Below are positions 46,975 to 58,698 of a stretch of DNA of 64,000 bases, in pieces. Numbering within the stretch: the first letter of the stretch is position 1; each line of letters begins with the position of its first letter. A program made the position numbers and the translations under genes. Under the pieces are notes generated by a model. That model ran no database searches and was not told the origin of the DNA. It saw only the letters and a list, made by a program, of their open reading frames with translations. The stretch is from Gnetum montanum (Eukaryota; Streptophyta; Gnetopsida; Gnetales; Gnetaceae). The stretch spans positions 67,928-131,927 of the forward strand of contig MNCI01004604.1 of assembly GCA_015680685.1 (NCBI GenBank), written 5' to 3'.

Positions 46975-47785
46975 ATTGATGTAGCGTAGCTACCTACTAT
47001 GCTGTTCTACGCTTTGAGGCATAACATGTTGGCATAGCATAGCAAATTGCTATGCTGTGCTGCCTACTATGCTGTGCTATGCTTTGGAGCATATCATGTT
47101 GGTGTAGGTTGGCATAGCATAGTAGATTGCTACGTTGTGCTGCCTGCTACACTGTGCTATGCTTGGGAGCATAGCATGTTGGTGTCACATAGCAGCTTTG
47201 CTATGTTGTGCTATGCTATGCAGCATAGCATAGCGTAGTGAACAGTTTGAAGGAGAAAGTTGCATTGGAACCTTTTGCATGTGCTGGAAGCTTCTAAATT
47301 GTTCTGACTAGTTCTGTATGTTTGCTATGCTATGATATGTTGCGTAGCATAGCATAGCGTAGTAGCTGGCCTTAGCTTGCAAAAATGCTGACAATTTGCA
47401 AACTTTGTTCTTTGCAATGTGAAGCCTTTCAACTTGCTCATCGTGCCTCTTGAGATGCCTTTTCCTATTCTTGAACAAAATGATACACTGTGCTACGCTA
47501 TGTAGCGTAGCATAGCATAGCAGCCAACATAGCCTACTTTTTGTTGAATTTGCCACTTTCTAGTAGAAGGAGCCTTGCTAAAAGACTTGGGGTCAAGCGA
47601 GGCAACTGGTGTTGAAGGTCAGAGGTGCTTACTAAGTGCAATTGGAGTCACTAAGTAAGCTAGGCCTTTCTATCTTGCTTCTACTACATTGTGCTACACT
47701 GCGTAGCATAGCATAGCATAACACTTCATCTTGCAACTATCTTCTAATGCTTGCTATGCTACATAGCATAGCGTAGCAAACTTCT
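46975..47785. repeat. GCTACGTAGCATAGCATAG palindromes in the LTR of element B
   Basis: Repeated 30-40 bp fold-backs made of GCTATGCTA and TAGCATAGC arms, some with CTACGCTATG in the arm. They are separated by unrelated stretches of 60-130 bp. Confidence 0.8.
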
Positions 47786-48042
47786 TGACTAAAAAATTTG
47801 TCAAAATTTTTTGCACAGCTTGAGCACCATCAACAACCCCATGCATCACTTCTAAGTAGATTGTTAGCTGGATGAACTACCTAGATGGGCAGGCTGGAGA
47901 GTCCATTAGGCCTGTCAATACTGGAAGTAGAAAATTTTCCAAACTGGACAGTCTAAACTCGGAGCATCTATTTCTTGCCAAAGTGATATGACGCTGGTTG
48001 AATTCCAAGGATCTAGTGAAGCAAGAATGCCTTAAAAATTTA

Positions 48043-48118
48043 GGATGTTTCATTGGCCCCTCTTTGTCGATGTCTAGAGGATGAACGCGAGAGACATTGA
48101 CAAAGAATATGAAACACC
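48043..48118 (-). promoter_or_regulatory. Polypurine tract and hairpin at the LTR border of element B
   Basis: AAAGAGGGGCCAA precedes TGAAACATCC on the element strand. TCTTTGTCGATGTCT pairs with AGACATTGACAAAGA, and GATGTTTCA pairs with TGAAACACC at 48110-48118. Confidence 0.8.
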
Positions 48119-49405
48119 ATGGAAGACAAAATGCTAATAGTATTTTTTGGTGGCCACCAAGATATCTCTTAGTTGTGCTTGAGAGTATTGCATTGGTTAC
48201 GTGGGGGAAAGGAAGGGGTTACACGGAGAGGGAAGGAGGCTCGGGAAAAGGGTAAAGATGAGACTTAGCAAAATCCCTCATTGGAGTGCTTGTTGAAACA
48301 CCCTAAATTTTTAGGGCATCCTTGCTTCACCAGGCCATCGCAATTCAGGCAGCGTCACGATAGTTCATCAAGAGATGGATGTTCGAGATGTTCTGGGCTT
48401 TAGGTTGTACAGTTTGAAAAATTTTCTAGCTAGGAAATTCGTCCAGCTGATAGCCTACATAGAAGCGATGTGGAGAGTTGTCGGCAGTGCTCAAAATGCA
48501 TAAAATAGTTTGTCAAGTTTTCTAGTCAAGGAGTTTGCTATGCTACGCTATGCTATATAGTGTAGCAAGCTTCGAGAGACAGTTGTTCAAACAGTCAACC
48601 ATAAATTGTTGCAAGACAAGATGCTATGCTATGCTATGCTACATAACATAGCACCACGTAGTGAGAGCAAGACTAGAAGCTTGGCCTAATTAGTGATTTC
48701 AAATGCACTCAGTCAACACCTATGACCTTCAAAAATAGTCACTTCACTCAGCTCCAAGTTCTTCAATAATGGCTCCTTCACCAGAAAATAGCAAACTCAA
48801 CAAGAAGCAGACCATGTTGGTTGCTACGCTATCCTACACTATGTAGCATAGCATAGCATAGCAACCCTACTGGAGCAATGAAAGGCATCTCAAAGGGTGG
48901 TTTCAGCAAGTTCGCAAGTTTTGCAGTGCAAAAAGCAAAGTTTGCAGATTGTTGATGTTTTTGTGACTAAGGCTAGTTGCTACGCTACGCTATGCTACGT
49001 AGCATAGCATAGTGTAGCAAGTATGCAAAAAACAGTTAGAGCACTTCAAAGGTTTTTGACACATGCAGTAGGACACAATGCAAGTTCTTGCCTGGAGCTA
49101 ATGGCTATGCTATGCTAGGCTGCATAGTGTAGCACAATGTAGCAAGACGCCATGCTATGCCAACATTCTACACTACAAAGCATAGCACAACATAGCAAGC
49201 AGTTACATCACATCAATGTACTTCAGCTGTTTGCACCATTGGAACACATCTCCAAGTTCTGAAAGTGCAATTATGGCATGGTAGGCTCGTAATTATGGCA
49301 TGGAAGGATCGTCCAAAGGTCATGCATGTCCACACAGCATAGACAAGTCAACATGGGCCCAGGACACGTGGTGACCAAATCACACCTTTCACGTGCCCTT
49401 GGCCC

Positions 49406-49413
49406 TATAAATA
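49406..49413 (+). promoter_or_regulatory. TATA-box candidate in the LTR of element C
   Basis: TATAAATA in GGCCCTATAAATACCCC, about 1.1 kb after the U3 start. It is conserved with the LTRs of elements 2, B and 3. Confidence 0.6.
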
Positions 49414-49608
49414 CCCCAATGAGCAATGCTCAAAGAGGTCAGATGGTTGGTGAATTGGTTGGCTAGCAAGCAAAAAGTTAGCATTGTATTCCTAAGCATT
49501 GTGAACATCCTGTGTAACACTATAAATAGTTGGCACTCTCATTTGGCATTCTGCTCTGCTCTTTCCTACTATCCTCATAGCATTTACATTGTTGACTCCC
49601 AAGTTTGC

Positions 49609-49714
49609 ATTTAAGCATACAACTGTCTTACTCTAAATGTCTTGGTTACTCTTGGGATNCTCACATTTAAGCATACAGCTGTCTTACTCTAAATGTCTTG
49701 GTTACTCTTGGGAT
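49609..49714 (+). repeat. Direct duplication of about 50 bp around a single N (probable assembly artefact)
   Basis: ATTTAAGCATACARCTGTCT to CTTGGTTACTCTTGGGAT occurs at 49609-49658 and again at 49665-49714, with one base changed and one N at 49659 between them. The other LTRs of the family seem to carry this segment once. Confidence 0.7.
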
Positions 49715-50084
49715 CCCTACGCCCTTCAGCACCGTGTAACTAATTGTATCCACCTTGACAGAGTGAAGTCACATTCTTGAAGCGGTGCATTTTTCTAACT
49801 ATAATTTACTTTTTTTTCTTGCTTATCATTGCATTTTAGATCATTTTTTACCCCATTTGCATTTAAATATTACTTTGTGCTATAAATCCCATTTTCAAAT
49901 TATCCATTTGCAAAAGGTTATATTAACACTGACTAAGTCCCTATCTAATTGACTAGATCGTTCAGGGATTCTCATTTCCATTTTATCCAGCATGGCCCTC
50001 GTGTAGATCTGAGGTGAAGACTATCACGACCGACAACCTCTTGATGTTTTCCAGCCATCGACATTTTCAATCGCTATAATTTTC

Positions 50085-50103
50085 TGGTGCTAGAAGAAGG
50101 GCC
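50085..50103 (+). promoter_or_regulatory. Primer binding site of element C
   Basis: TGGTGCTAGAAGAAGGGCC, six bases after the LTR end. It is the only copy here that keeps the TGG pairing with a tRNA CCA end. The tRNA was not identified. Confidence 0.7.
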
Positions 50104-50119
50104 TTTGGTGCCCTTTCTG

Positions 50120-50455
50120 CATTTCATGGTAGTCCTGTGAGCATTCTACACCATGATACGCATTAGCATAAATTTGACATCCATTTGTTGTTATTTACTC
50201 ATCGTGCGGTGTAGATCGGTCGCTTTGACGGTTCTTCCAGAACCCTGCAAGACATAAAGCCTTTGATCACCATTTCACTCGCTTGTTTTATAGTAGTCTT
50301 GCATGCATTTTGTACCCTATTGTGCACTAGCATAAACGTGAAATCCTTTGGTGGTTGTTTACGCATCGTGTGGTATAGATCAGTCACTCATACGATTTCT
50401 TTGGAATTTGGTAAGACATAAAGCCTCTTTGATTGCTTTCCGATTTCCTTGCTTT
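50120..50455 (+). repeat. Tandem duplication of about 165 bp in the leader of element C
   Basis: Two diverged copies, about 50120-50287 and 50288-50455. They share TAGTCNTG, CATCGTGNGGTRTAGATC, and AAGACATAAAGCCT followed by TTGATNNC. Short open frames here, including 50199-50387 on the minus strand, are not supported. Confidence 0.75.
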
Positions 50456-50470
50456 TTTGTGTTTGCAAAA

Positions 50471-51457
50471 ATGTTTAGCTTTGTAACAATGGCTTCTTTG
50501 AGCACTATTGCTAACACCCTCAACGTTGAAGTTCCCATCACAGTTCAAGGCATCACAGATGCCGAACAACCACTCAGCCCAGGTCTAGGGGCACGTTGAT
50601 CCTTCAAGATCAAAAATTGGGGGCCTAAGGGCCTGGCCCAGCAACATGAGCACTATAACTTTCTTTGTGCAAAGGTTCAGGTGAACCTACCCTTGAATGC
50701 ACAAGAAATCAAAGACAAATGTAGCTTTGAGTTTGTTTACTGTAATGGGAAGGAATTTGTTCCCACTCCCAACACTTCCATTCCTTTCACACAGATGAAT
50801 TAATGTCTTCTAGACCAACTAATCTAGTTGGCTAGGCTTAGGGAGTAGCTGGACATAGCGTCCAATCATGACGAGACCTTCCAGGATGGAAAAGAGGAGC
50901 TCGATTCTCAATCTGATGAGGGAGGTCAAACCAACCCCATCACGGTCCCTCCTACCCAGTCTTTCTAGACCAACCCGCTATCTGTCACCACTCCCTTCTA
51001 TGCTTTTACAACCCACAATCACACCTGAAATGGGTAGCCATGTCATCTTCCTAGCATATCAACACCCTTATTCCCCTATTTCATTTACAAACACTATTCC
51101 TTCACAAACGGTTCATCACTCCATTCCTGTAGCGCATCGCATGCCAATCACGGCTACCCTACCGCATGTTCATATCCTACCTACTTCATAGTCTTAGAAA
51201 CTTCCATTTCCATTCCCACATTCACACATGTTTCACCATCGGCGGCAGGCCTAGGGCCACCCACATGGTGGAACCCATTCACTACTCCCCCTGCTATGCT
51301 ACCATTGTAGATGTCTCACCACGTTCCCCACTAGGCCTACCAAACCCCACAGATGGTACAACCTGGTGTGGAAATATGGTCTTTTCCACCTCATACACAA
51401 GCCTCCAATTCTGTGGTGCAACCGGTAGCTGCCGCTTTAGTAGCACCACCTACCAAG
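50471..51457 (+). pseudogene. gag N-terminal fragment of element C
   Basis: This is the start of a capsid protein. The first ATG is at 50471, with a second in frame at 50489 (MASLSTIANTLNVEVPITVQ). It aligns with the start of gag in elements 1 and 2 through EHYNFLCAKVQVNL, then FEFVYCNGKEFVPTPNT, then a Pro/His/Thr-rich region (HTHVSPS, FPPHTQAS). Stops after LSPGLGAR and FTQMN, and probable frameshifts, break it. It ends where element 3 begins, before the capsid core. Confidence 0.8.
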
Positions 51458-53062
51458 TTTAGTAACCAAAAATGTCAGCAGTTGGAAAATGCGAGGGGAT
51501 CATCGGCCATAGACAGTCTTAATCGCATTTCCACGGGAGGGCCGTGTTGGATGGGATGGAAATGAGACACCTTGAATGGTCTGGTTGATCAGATAGGGAC
51601 TTAGTCGATGCTAATATAACCTTTTGCAACGTGGGATTTGGAAATGAGACTAATAGAGCGAAGTAATGTTTAAAAGGAAAAAAAAAAGAAAATAGTGCAA
51701 AAAGCAATAGTAAACAAGAGATAGTGTAAAAATGTAGTTAGAAAAATGCACTACTTCAAAGCTATGACCTTGCTCTGTTAAGATGGATGCACTCGGTTGC
51801 ATAGCATTGAGAAGTGTAGAGGTCCCAAGGGTAACCAAGATGTGTAGAGAAAGAGGGCTATGTGCTTGAATGTGGACTCAGTTGTCAACAATGCGAAGTT
51901 CTACCAAGGTGGTAGAAAAGAACAGAATAGAATGCCAACTGAAAGTGCTAACTATTTACAATGCCAGATAGAAAGCTTACAATGCTTGAGGTTACAATGC
52001 CAACTTTTTGCTTGTTAGCGAACTAGACTATTAGTTGACCAGATTATCAAGAAAATAGGCTAGGTACTGAAAATAAGCAAAAAGCTAAAAAATAGGCTAG
52101 AGAGCAGGAGCTGGAAAGAGAGAGTTTAAGCATCACCCATTGGGGTATTTATAGGACCGAGGACATGTGAAAGAGGTGCTTTGGATGCCATGTGCCTTGG
52201 GCTTGCATTGACTTGTTTATGCTGCACATGCCTGTATGACCGTTGGGCAAGTCTGCCATGCCATAATTACAAGCCTGTCATGCTGTAATTGCACTGTCAA
52301 AGCAATGGTGTAATTAGGTGAGGTGCATTGATGTTGTGTAACTGCTTGCCACATTTTGCTATGATTTGTAGCATAGCATGTTTGGCATGGCATAGCATCT
52401 TGTTACACTATGCTACGCTACGTAGCATAGCATAGCCATTGGTTCAAAGCAAGAAACTTGCATTGTGTCCTGTTGCATGCATTAGAAACCTTTGGAGTGC
52501 ATTGACTATTTGTCACATTTTTTCCACGCTATGCTACGCTACGTAGCATATCATAGTGTAGTAACTAGCCTTAGTCACAAAAAAACATCGTCAATCTACA
52601 AACTTTACCTTTTGCACTGTGAAGCTTGCGAACTTGCTGACCCCACCCTTCGGGTTGCCTTCTGTCACTTTCGTAGAATTGCTATGGCTCACTGCACCAT
52701 GTAGCTTAGCATAGTGTAGCAGCAAACATGACTTGATTTTGCCAACTTCTCTGCTTTCTGATGGAAGGAGATATTATTGAAGGACTTGAAGTCAGGTGAC
52801 GGGACTGGTTGTCCAACTTTTACTATGTTGTGCTATGCTGCATAGCATAGCGTAGCGTAGCACTCTGTTGCTGCAAACATCTTCTGAAGTTTGCTACGCT
52901 ACATGGTGTAGCATAGCGTAGCAAGAATCCATAACTTAGAAAACTTACTGAACTGGATAGTCTGAACTTCAGAGCATCCATCTCCTAAAGAACTGCCGTA
53001 ACGTTGCACAAATTGCAAAGGCCTGGTGAAGCAAGCATGCCTTCAAATTTTGGGATGTTTCA
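51458..53062 (-). repeat. 3' LTR of element 3
   Basis: Starts TTTAGTAACC (TG changed to TT) and ends GGGATGTTTCA. Palindromes are at 52350-52440, 52525-52562, 52690-52725, 52835-52865 and 52890-52925. Confidence 0.87.
52146..52153 (-). promoter_or_regulatory. TATA-box candidate in the 3' LTR of element 3
   Basis: TATAAATA on the minus strand, conserved with B and C. Confidence 0.55.
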
Positions 53063-53128
53063 TGGGCCCCTCTTTGTTGACATCTGGAGGATGGGCATGA
53101 GAGACGTTGACAAAGAAAACAAAACACC
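53053..53128 (-). promoter_or_regulatory. Polypurine tract and hairpin at the 3' LTR border of element 3
   Basis: AAAGAGGGGCCCA precedes TGAAACATCC on the element strand. TCTTTGTTGACATCT pairs with AGACGTTGACAAAGA, and the outer arm ends AAAACACC. Confidence 0.8.
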
Positions 53129-54120
53129 ACGGAAGACACAATGCTGAGGCTATCACTCAGTGATTGTTGAGATGTCACTTGGCTGGACTTAAGAGTGTTG
53201 CATTGGTTTTTGTAGAGGTTCAAACAAAGGAAAAAGATGAGGTTTAGCAAAGTTCCTCATTGGAGTGCTCATGAGGGACTTGTTCGCATTTTCATCTTTA
53301 CTCTCACTGATTCTTGACCTCTTGTAGGATAGGTGTTTCCTTCACAGAATTAGTTATGTTACATCCATGAAGGGTTTTGACTTGCCTACAAGTGCTTCCC
53401 ATGTGGCGAGCTATGTTACACACATCATGGAATTTGTGCTATGAAGTAGTTAAGCTAGTTGAGGCACTCACTTTGTGACACTGTAGCACTTGTTGCTGTG
53501 GCTTGGACGTACTCTCGGCCGCACCCTATAAGCACAACAGAGAGCGAGATGTGAAGTGAGGAAAAGGGTCTTGCTTGCTGTAGACATTGTTGAAGCTCTT
53601 GGACACTCGTGCTAGTGCATGATGTCCAAAGTAGGAAGTCCAACAGTGGCCTTGGCAGTATCGTCATGGAGGAGCTGGTGTCAAAGGTTCCAGGAGTTGC
53701 TGTGAGTGTGGATGCTCTGGAATCCCTACCAAAGGAATGCGTTCTTAGTTTTGCTATGGGATTAGCTACCACATAGCTAAACATCATGCAAGTTGAGGCA
53801 TTGGCAGGGGACTAGAGGATAACAATAGTGTGGCTAGGCCACAATACTGCTAGAACTCTAGTGGTGGGCACTTGCCAAGGAACTACCATCAGGGTGATGG
53901 GCTATGACGACGATAGGTATAGAGGGCCAGTGTGATGCCATACGACATCTCTGGAGGATCAGCATGATGCCAAGGGTGGCGATGTTGCATGTGTTCCAGA
54001 TCATGTTCTCCTTGCATCGTGAACTACATTCTGGAGCTGCAACATCCCACCCCCATGTTGGCACTGTGCATGCTCGTTCGATGTGTACTTAGCATATATG
54101 CATGCGAGGGACGTAACATG
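53129..54120. other. Region between PPT hairpin and minisatellite of element 3
   Basis: No recognised domain. Open frames at 53455-53787 and 53858-54064 on the minus strand have no known motif. The first 145 bases are homologous to the internal part of element B. Confidence 0.45.
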
Positions 54121-54480
54121 AACCCAGTTTAAGGTCTTGGTAGACCGTGTGCTGGTTTAGGATCCCAATAGACCACTATGCTAGTTTAAGGTCCTAGAAG
54201 ACCATGCATGTTAGTTTATCATCATAGTGGATGTTCCATGTCAGTTTATAGTCATAGAGGACTAGCTGTGCCAATTTTACATTATAGCGGATAGCTGCTA
54301 CTAGTTTAACATCGTAGCAGATGCTACTTGTCATGGTTGCCAATTTATCATTGTAGTAGACAGTGCTTGATGCTGCTAGTTTAACATCAATGTAGACACT
54401 GGTTGATGTTGCTAGTTTATCATTGTAGTGGACGTTTCTTGTTGCTATTGCCAATTTATTATCATAGCAGATGCTGCTTG
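54121..54480. repeat. Minisatellite at the pol / 3' end border of element 3
   Basis: Irregular units of about 33-40 bp: CTAGTTTAACATCGTAGCAG then ATGCTACTTG, and CCAGTTTAAGGTCTTGGTAG. Same border as 9060-9400 and 29625-30235. Confidence 0.8.
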
Positions 54481-54493
54481 ATGTCTTCATGCT

Positions 54494-57400
54494 TTAGATG
54501 TAGTATGGCTTGAGGTACGAGTGATTCACTAGGTTGGTGAACTCGTTGCCATCCATGTCTGCCAGCTTGAAGGCTCCATTTTTGAAGGCTTTGGTGACCA
54601 TATAAGGGCCTTCCTAGTTGGCTAAGAATTTGCTCACATGCTCACAGATGGCCTTGAGGACGAGGTATCCCTTCTGCACTGGCTGTCGATGTAGGTCTAC
54701 ATGGTGCTTTTGTTGTTTCCTACTCTGGTAGCACTCTATGCGGCTTAGCGTCTGTGCATGCTCCTCCTCTATTGAGTTGAGGTTGATGATTCGTGACTCG
54801 TTGTTCTTGGCTTTGCTCACAACATCTGAGAGGATCATCCAAAGTGATGATACGTGCAACTCAAGAGAAAACACAACATCGAATCCATAAACAAGGCTAT
54901 AAGAAGTCTTACTTGTCATGGTTCTGCATGTCATTCTGTAGGCCTAGAGAATGTAGAGGATTTGCTTGTGCCACTGCCTCTTGCTATTGCCAAGCATACG
55001 CTTCAGCAAGTTGATGATGGACTTATTTGTAGCCTCCACCTGTCTGTTCACCTGCGGGTAATATGGGAAGGAGAATGATTGCTTAATGTCTAGATTGCTA
55101 TAGAAGGTTTGAGTTTCTGTACTACTGAATTATGGTCCATTTTTGTTTACAATAGTCATCGAAAGTCCAAACCTTGTCACGATGTGATCTAGGTTGAAAT
55201 GGTAGATTTGCTAAGATGTCATTTTCCTCAGGGGAATAGCTTCCACCCACTTAGTAAAATACTCAGTGGTGATGATAATGAACCTATGCCTTGCCAAGGA
55301 CTTAGGCATGATAGGTCCTATGAGGTATAGTTCCCATTGTTGGAAAGGCCACGTGATTTGCATTGGGTGCAGGTCCATAGGTGAGATGTGTATGAGATTT
55401 GCATATCTTTGGCACGTGTCACATGTCTTGACTTTCGACAAGCAGTCGCACTCCATGTGGGACCAATAGTACCCTAGGCATTTGATTTTTATAGCCATAG
55501 CCCTAGGTGCTATGTGTCTACTACACAACCCCTAATGCACTTCATTAACTACCTTCTACGCATGCTCCCCACCCATGCATGTTGGCAATATCCCATCATA
55601 GGAGCATTGGCATAGGGTGTCATTTCCCATGAGCGTATATTACCATGCATGCTTGTGGATCACATCTCTCTAAGCAGATGTTAGTCCACCCAGTGGTTCA
55701 TCATGCTATAGGTAGGCTTTAATGTTAGTGTACCACTCTTGGGTATCCGTAGCATTGATAGAGGCCACGTGTCTTGCTTGAGTGATAGGCTCAATACATT
55801 CTTTAATCAAAGTTGGTAGACTTACAAATGAGTGTGGTGGAATGTTTAATGCAAGGGTGGCTAAGGCATCTGCCATGGTGTTTTCGTTGTGTGGCACGTG
55901 TTGCACATCTGTGGTTGCAAATTGCTTAAGTAGGCTTTTTGCTAGGTCATAGTAGGGTTGTAGGTACATATCTTTGCAGGCATAGACCGTGGTGATTTGA
56001 TGCACAACTAGTTGTGAATCACCGCAGATTGCCAAGTGTTGTATGTGTAGTGTTTGGGCAACTGAGAAGCCTCTGAGTAGCCCCTCATACTCTACCACAT
56101 TGTTGCTGCATGGGAACGCAAAACGATAAGAAAACAGGTGCATTTCCCCATAGGGGAACATAATGATGGAAGCTACACTACCTCCTCGCATGGTTGAGGC
56201 ACTGTCAAAGTGTAAAGTAGCTTCTAGGTGCGAAAGGACGATGTTGATAATGCCAACATGTTCATCTAGGAATTCAAGATCTATGGTTGCGTGGTCATCG
56301 ATAGGTGAGGCTGTATGTTGCATTGCTATGGCTTGATCCTTAGTCAAGAACTGGCTTACATAGTGTAGGTCAAACTCTATGGTTATTTCTTTCCATCGGG
56401 CTATCCTGCTGCTTTCATACAGGTTGTTAGTAATATGCTAGAGTATGTTGCTTTTGCAAATGATGTTGACTGCACTGAAAAATAGATAGTGCCTCCACTT
56501 TTTCAAAGCAAACACTAAGGCACGGTAATTCCTCTCTACTTTGTTGTATTTCACCTCATGCGCTATTAATGCATGACTCAGGTAGTACACTAGTATCTTA
56601 GATTCGTCATCTCGTTTCTGACATAGAAGTGCTGTGATAGATGTGTTGGAGGTGGCAAGGTAGATGAAGAAAGGCTTATCCCTTTGTGGTGGATTCATCG
56701 TTGGGAGGTACGAAAGCTCTTTCTTCAAGTCGTTGAAGGCTTGTTGACACTGGGTTGTCCATTTGAAGTCAACCCCCTTCTTTAGAAGATGTTGCATGGG
56801 GTGTAACTTGTCAGTCAACTTCAATATAAACCTTCAGATGAACTTTACCCTGCCTTACAACCCACATAGCTCTTTGAGGTTTGTATGAGGTGCTAGGTTG
56901 ATGATGGCATTGACTTTGTTAGGGTCCACCCTTATTCTGACCTTTGACACCATGAACCCTAACATGCATCCAGTTTTCACATTGAAGACATACTTCTTAG
57001 GATTAAGGTGTAGATCATGCATTTGAAAATATTTAAGGACTATGCCTAGATCACGTGGATGATTAGCTGCCTCCTTAGACTTGACTGCTATATCATCCAC
57101 GTAGTCATTTAATATTTCTAGGATGTAATCACTGAAATTGTAAGTCATGGCTCACTAGTAGGTTGCTCTAGAGTTCTTGAGCCCAAAAGGCATCATGGTG
57201 TAATAGAATGTCCCCCATGGGGTCATGAAGGTTATCATTAGCTGATGTTCTCGGTTGATGCAAATTTGGTTGTAGCTAGAGAAGCCGTCCATGAAGGATA
57301 ATAGAGCATGACCAGCCATACTGTCGATGAGTTGATCAATGCTTGGAAGTGGGAAGTCATCTTTAATCATTACTTTGTTCAGATCTTGGAAGTCTATGCA

Positions 57401-57964
57401 GATTCATATTCCTCTTGTTTTCTTGAAAACTACGACAATGTTGGATACCCATTCCGAATAATCAACTACACAGATGAAACCAGCTTGGTATAGCTTGGTG
57501 ATTTCATCCCTTACTGCTAGTGCAATTTTTGGATTGACTTTTCGAGCCTTCTACTTGACTACCTTCATGCACAGGTCTAGGACGATGTTGTGTTGTATCA
57601 GCCATAGGTCTAAACCTGGCATGTCATTGTATGACCACGTGAAGACTTTGATGTTGTCTTGCAGAATTTTAGCTATGTTTTCATGCGACTGTGCATCTAG
57701 GAGGGAGCTAAGCTTTAATGTTTTTACCTCCCCCTTGGGCGTGTTCATAGGAGTCTTGACAAGAGGGTCTTCAGTTACATCCATAGCCTCTAAATCTAGG
57801 GTTCGGACTAGATGCTTGGGCCAGTCTAGGGATGCTTCTAAAGACGCTATGGTGCTAGCTATGGTTGACCTCCAATCGATCAGGTTGGGGTTCAATTATC
57901 TCGCGAGCTTGCCATGTGGACCTTCTAGGGCTAAAGGTGTGGAGAGATCATGATGGATTTCCAT
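54494..57964 (-). pseudogene. pol of element 3: RT, RNase H, archaeal-type RNase H, integrase (broken)
   Basis: Start MEIHHDLSTPLALEG, 12 nt after an acceptor-like AG. RT spans about 57550-56830, with LLSFMDGFSSYNQICIN and YVDD at 57092-57103. RNase H spans about 56830-56340 (SHALIAHEVKYNKVERNYRA). The second RNase H at 56250-55790 is well preserved: LHFDSASTMRGGSVASIIM, then VVEYEGLLRGFSVAQ and CGDSQLVVHQI, then NTMADALATLALNIPP. Integrase at about 55620-54950 keeps CDTCQRY and TEYFTKWVEAIPLRKM but has a stop-containing TDNGP region. The C-terminus ends SYLKPYYI. Multiple stops make it inactive. Confidence 0.9.
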
Positions 57965-57974
57965 TTTTCACTTA

Positions 57975-57990
57975 ACCTATAAAAATGAGA
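57975..57990 (-). promoter_or_regulatory. Splice-acceptor-like site before pol of element 3
   Basis: CATTTTTATAG on the minus strand, 12 nt before the pol ATG. Confidence 0.55.
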
Positions 57991-58084
57991 TGAAACCCTG
58001 GTTAAGAGGCACCTATTGGTAGCAATCATGTATAAAAAAAACCTGCAAAGCAATGACGAGATGTATGATGTAGAGATTAAAATT

Positions 58085-58355
58085 TTTCTAGTTTAAAGTC
58101 ATTGCAGACTATTATGACATGGAGATGTAGAGCTGCTAAAATTGGAAATGTAAAATTGTCAACGTGAAAATGTGATGCTGTTAGTTTAGCATCATTTCCG
58201 ACCGCGAATGTATAGTAGATTGAAACATGATAGTTTAAGGACTTTTGGACCATGAAAGTTGCAACTATGCTGGGGTTTGCTAGTTTAAGGTCTTTTTAGA
58301 CTGGTAAAAGTGAAACTATGCTACGATTGCTAGCTTAAGGTCTTTTTAGACCATG
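58085..58355. repeat. Minisatellite between antisense gene and pol of element 3
   Basis: Units such as CTAGTTTAAGGTCTTTTTAG then ACTGGTAAAAG, about 55-65 bp apart, with older single units TAGTTTAAAGTCATTGCAG and TAGTTTAGCATCATTTCCG. Confidence 0.75.
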
Positions 58356-58698
58356 ATAATTGAGAATATGTTTTCTTTTTTTTTTGTTTTTTGGAAAAGC
58401 AAGTAATGAACTTGAAGCGTGTCAAGGTTTTAATGCTAACAGTGCTATGATGTCATGGAAAGCATGCTACATTGTACGACGTGCTCTGCATTAAATGGAG
58501 AGAGAGAGCAACAAGTTTCCCTTTTTACCATTCTGGCCATAAATGGGGATTAAACCCTAGTAAGCTTGTCATTCTCATCATAAGAGCGCAGAGCCCATAT
58601 TCGGAGCACAAGGCGATTTTGGAGTGCAGAGCGATTGTGCTAATCAACGAGTAAAGTGGTTTTTTTGTAGTGACAAGGAAAAGAAGTCTACAAGTAGG

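Larger units (their letters stand above)
46119..48052 (-). repeat. LTR of element B
   Basis: About 1.9 kb. Same family as the LTRs of C and element 3. It contains at least five imperfect palindromes of the CTATGCTACGTAGCATAG type (46980-47240, 47320-47370, 47490-47525, 47690-47730, 47755-47785). Confidence 0.85.
46119..48293 (-). mobile_element. Element B: LTR plus 240 bp of internal sequence, cut by element C
   Basis: The LTR is 46119-48052 (starts TGTAGCAACCG, ends GATGTTTCA; CCCAT just before it is the presumed left target duplication). It is followed by the PPT and internal DNA homologous to element 3. The homology to element 3 (CCTCATTGGAGTGCT, 53262-53272 region) stops at the LTR of element C. 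The rest of element B should lie beyond the window. Confidence 0.85.
48294..50078 (+). repeat. 5' LTR of element C
   Basis: Starts TGAAACACCCT and ends AATCGCTATA. It has palindromes of the CTACGTAGCATAGC type at 48535, 48615, 48830, 48980, 49105 and 49160. It contains an N-flanked duplication near 49659. Confidence 0.85.
48294..51457 (+). mobile_element. Element C: 5' LTR, PBS, leader and start of gag, cut by element 3
   Basis: A plus-strand member of the same family inserted in element B; CTTGT at 48289-48293 is the presumed left target duplication. It shows the LTR 48294-50078, the PBS, a duplicated leader, and gag up to 51457, where the LTR of element 3 begins. The remaining part should follow element 3 outside the window. 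Confidence 0.85.

Noticed and set aside
46119-50078. A giant inverted-repeat (foldback) element made of two facing LTRs
   Set aside because: Homology of the short internal part to element 3 stops exactly at the second LTR, and that LTR is followed by its own PBS, leader and gag. Nested insertion explains it better.
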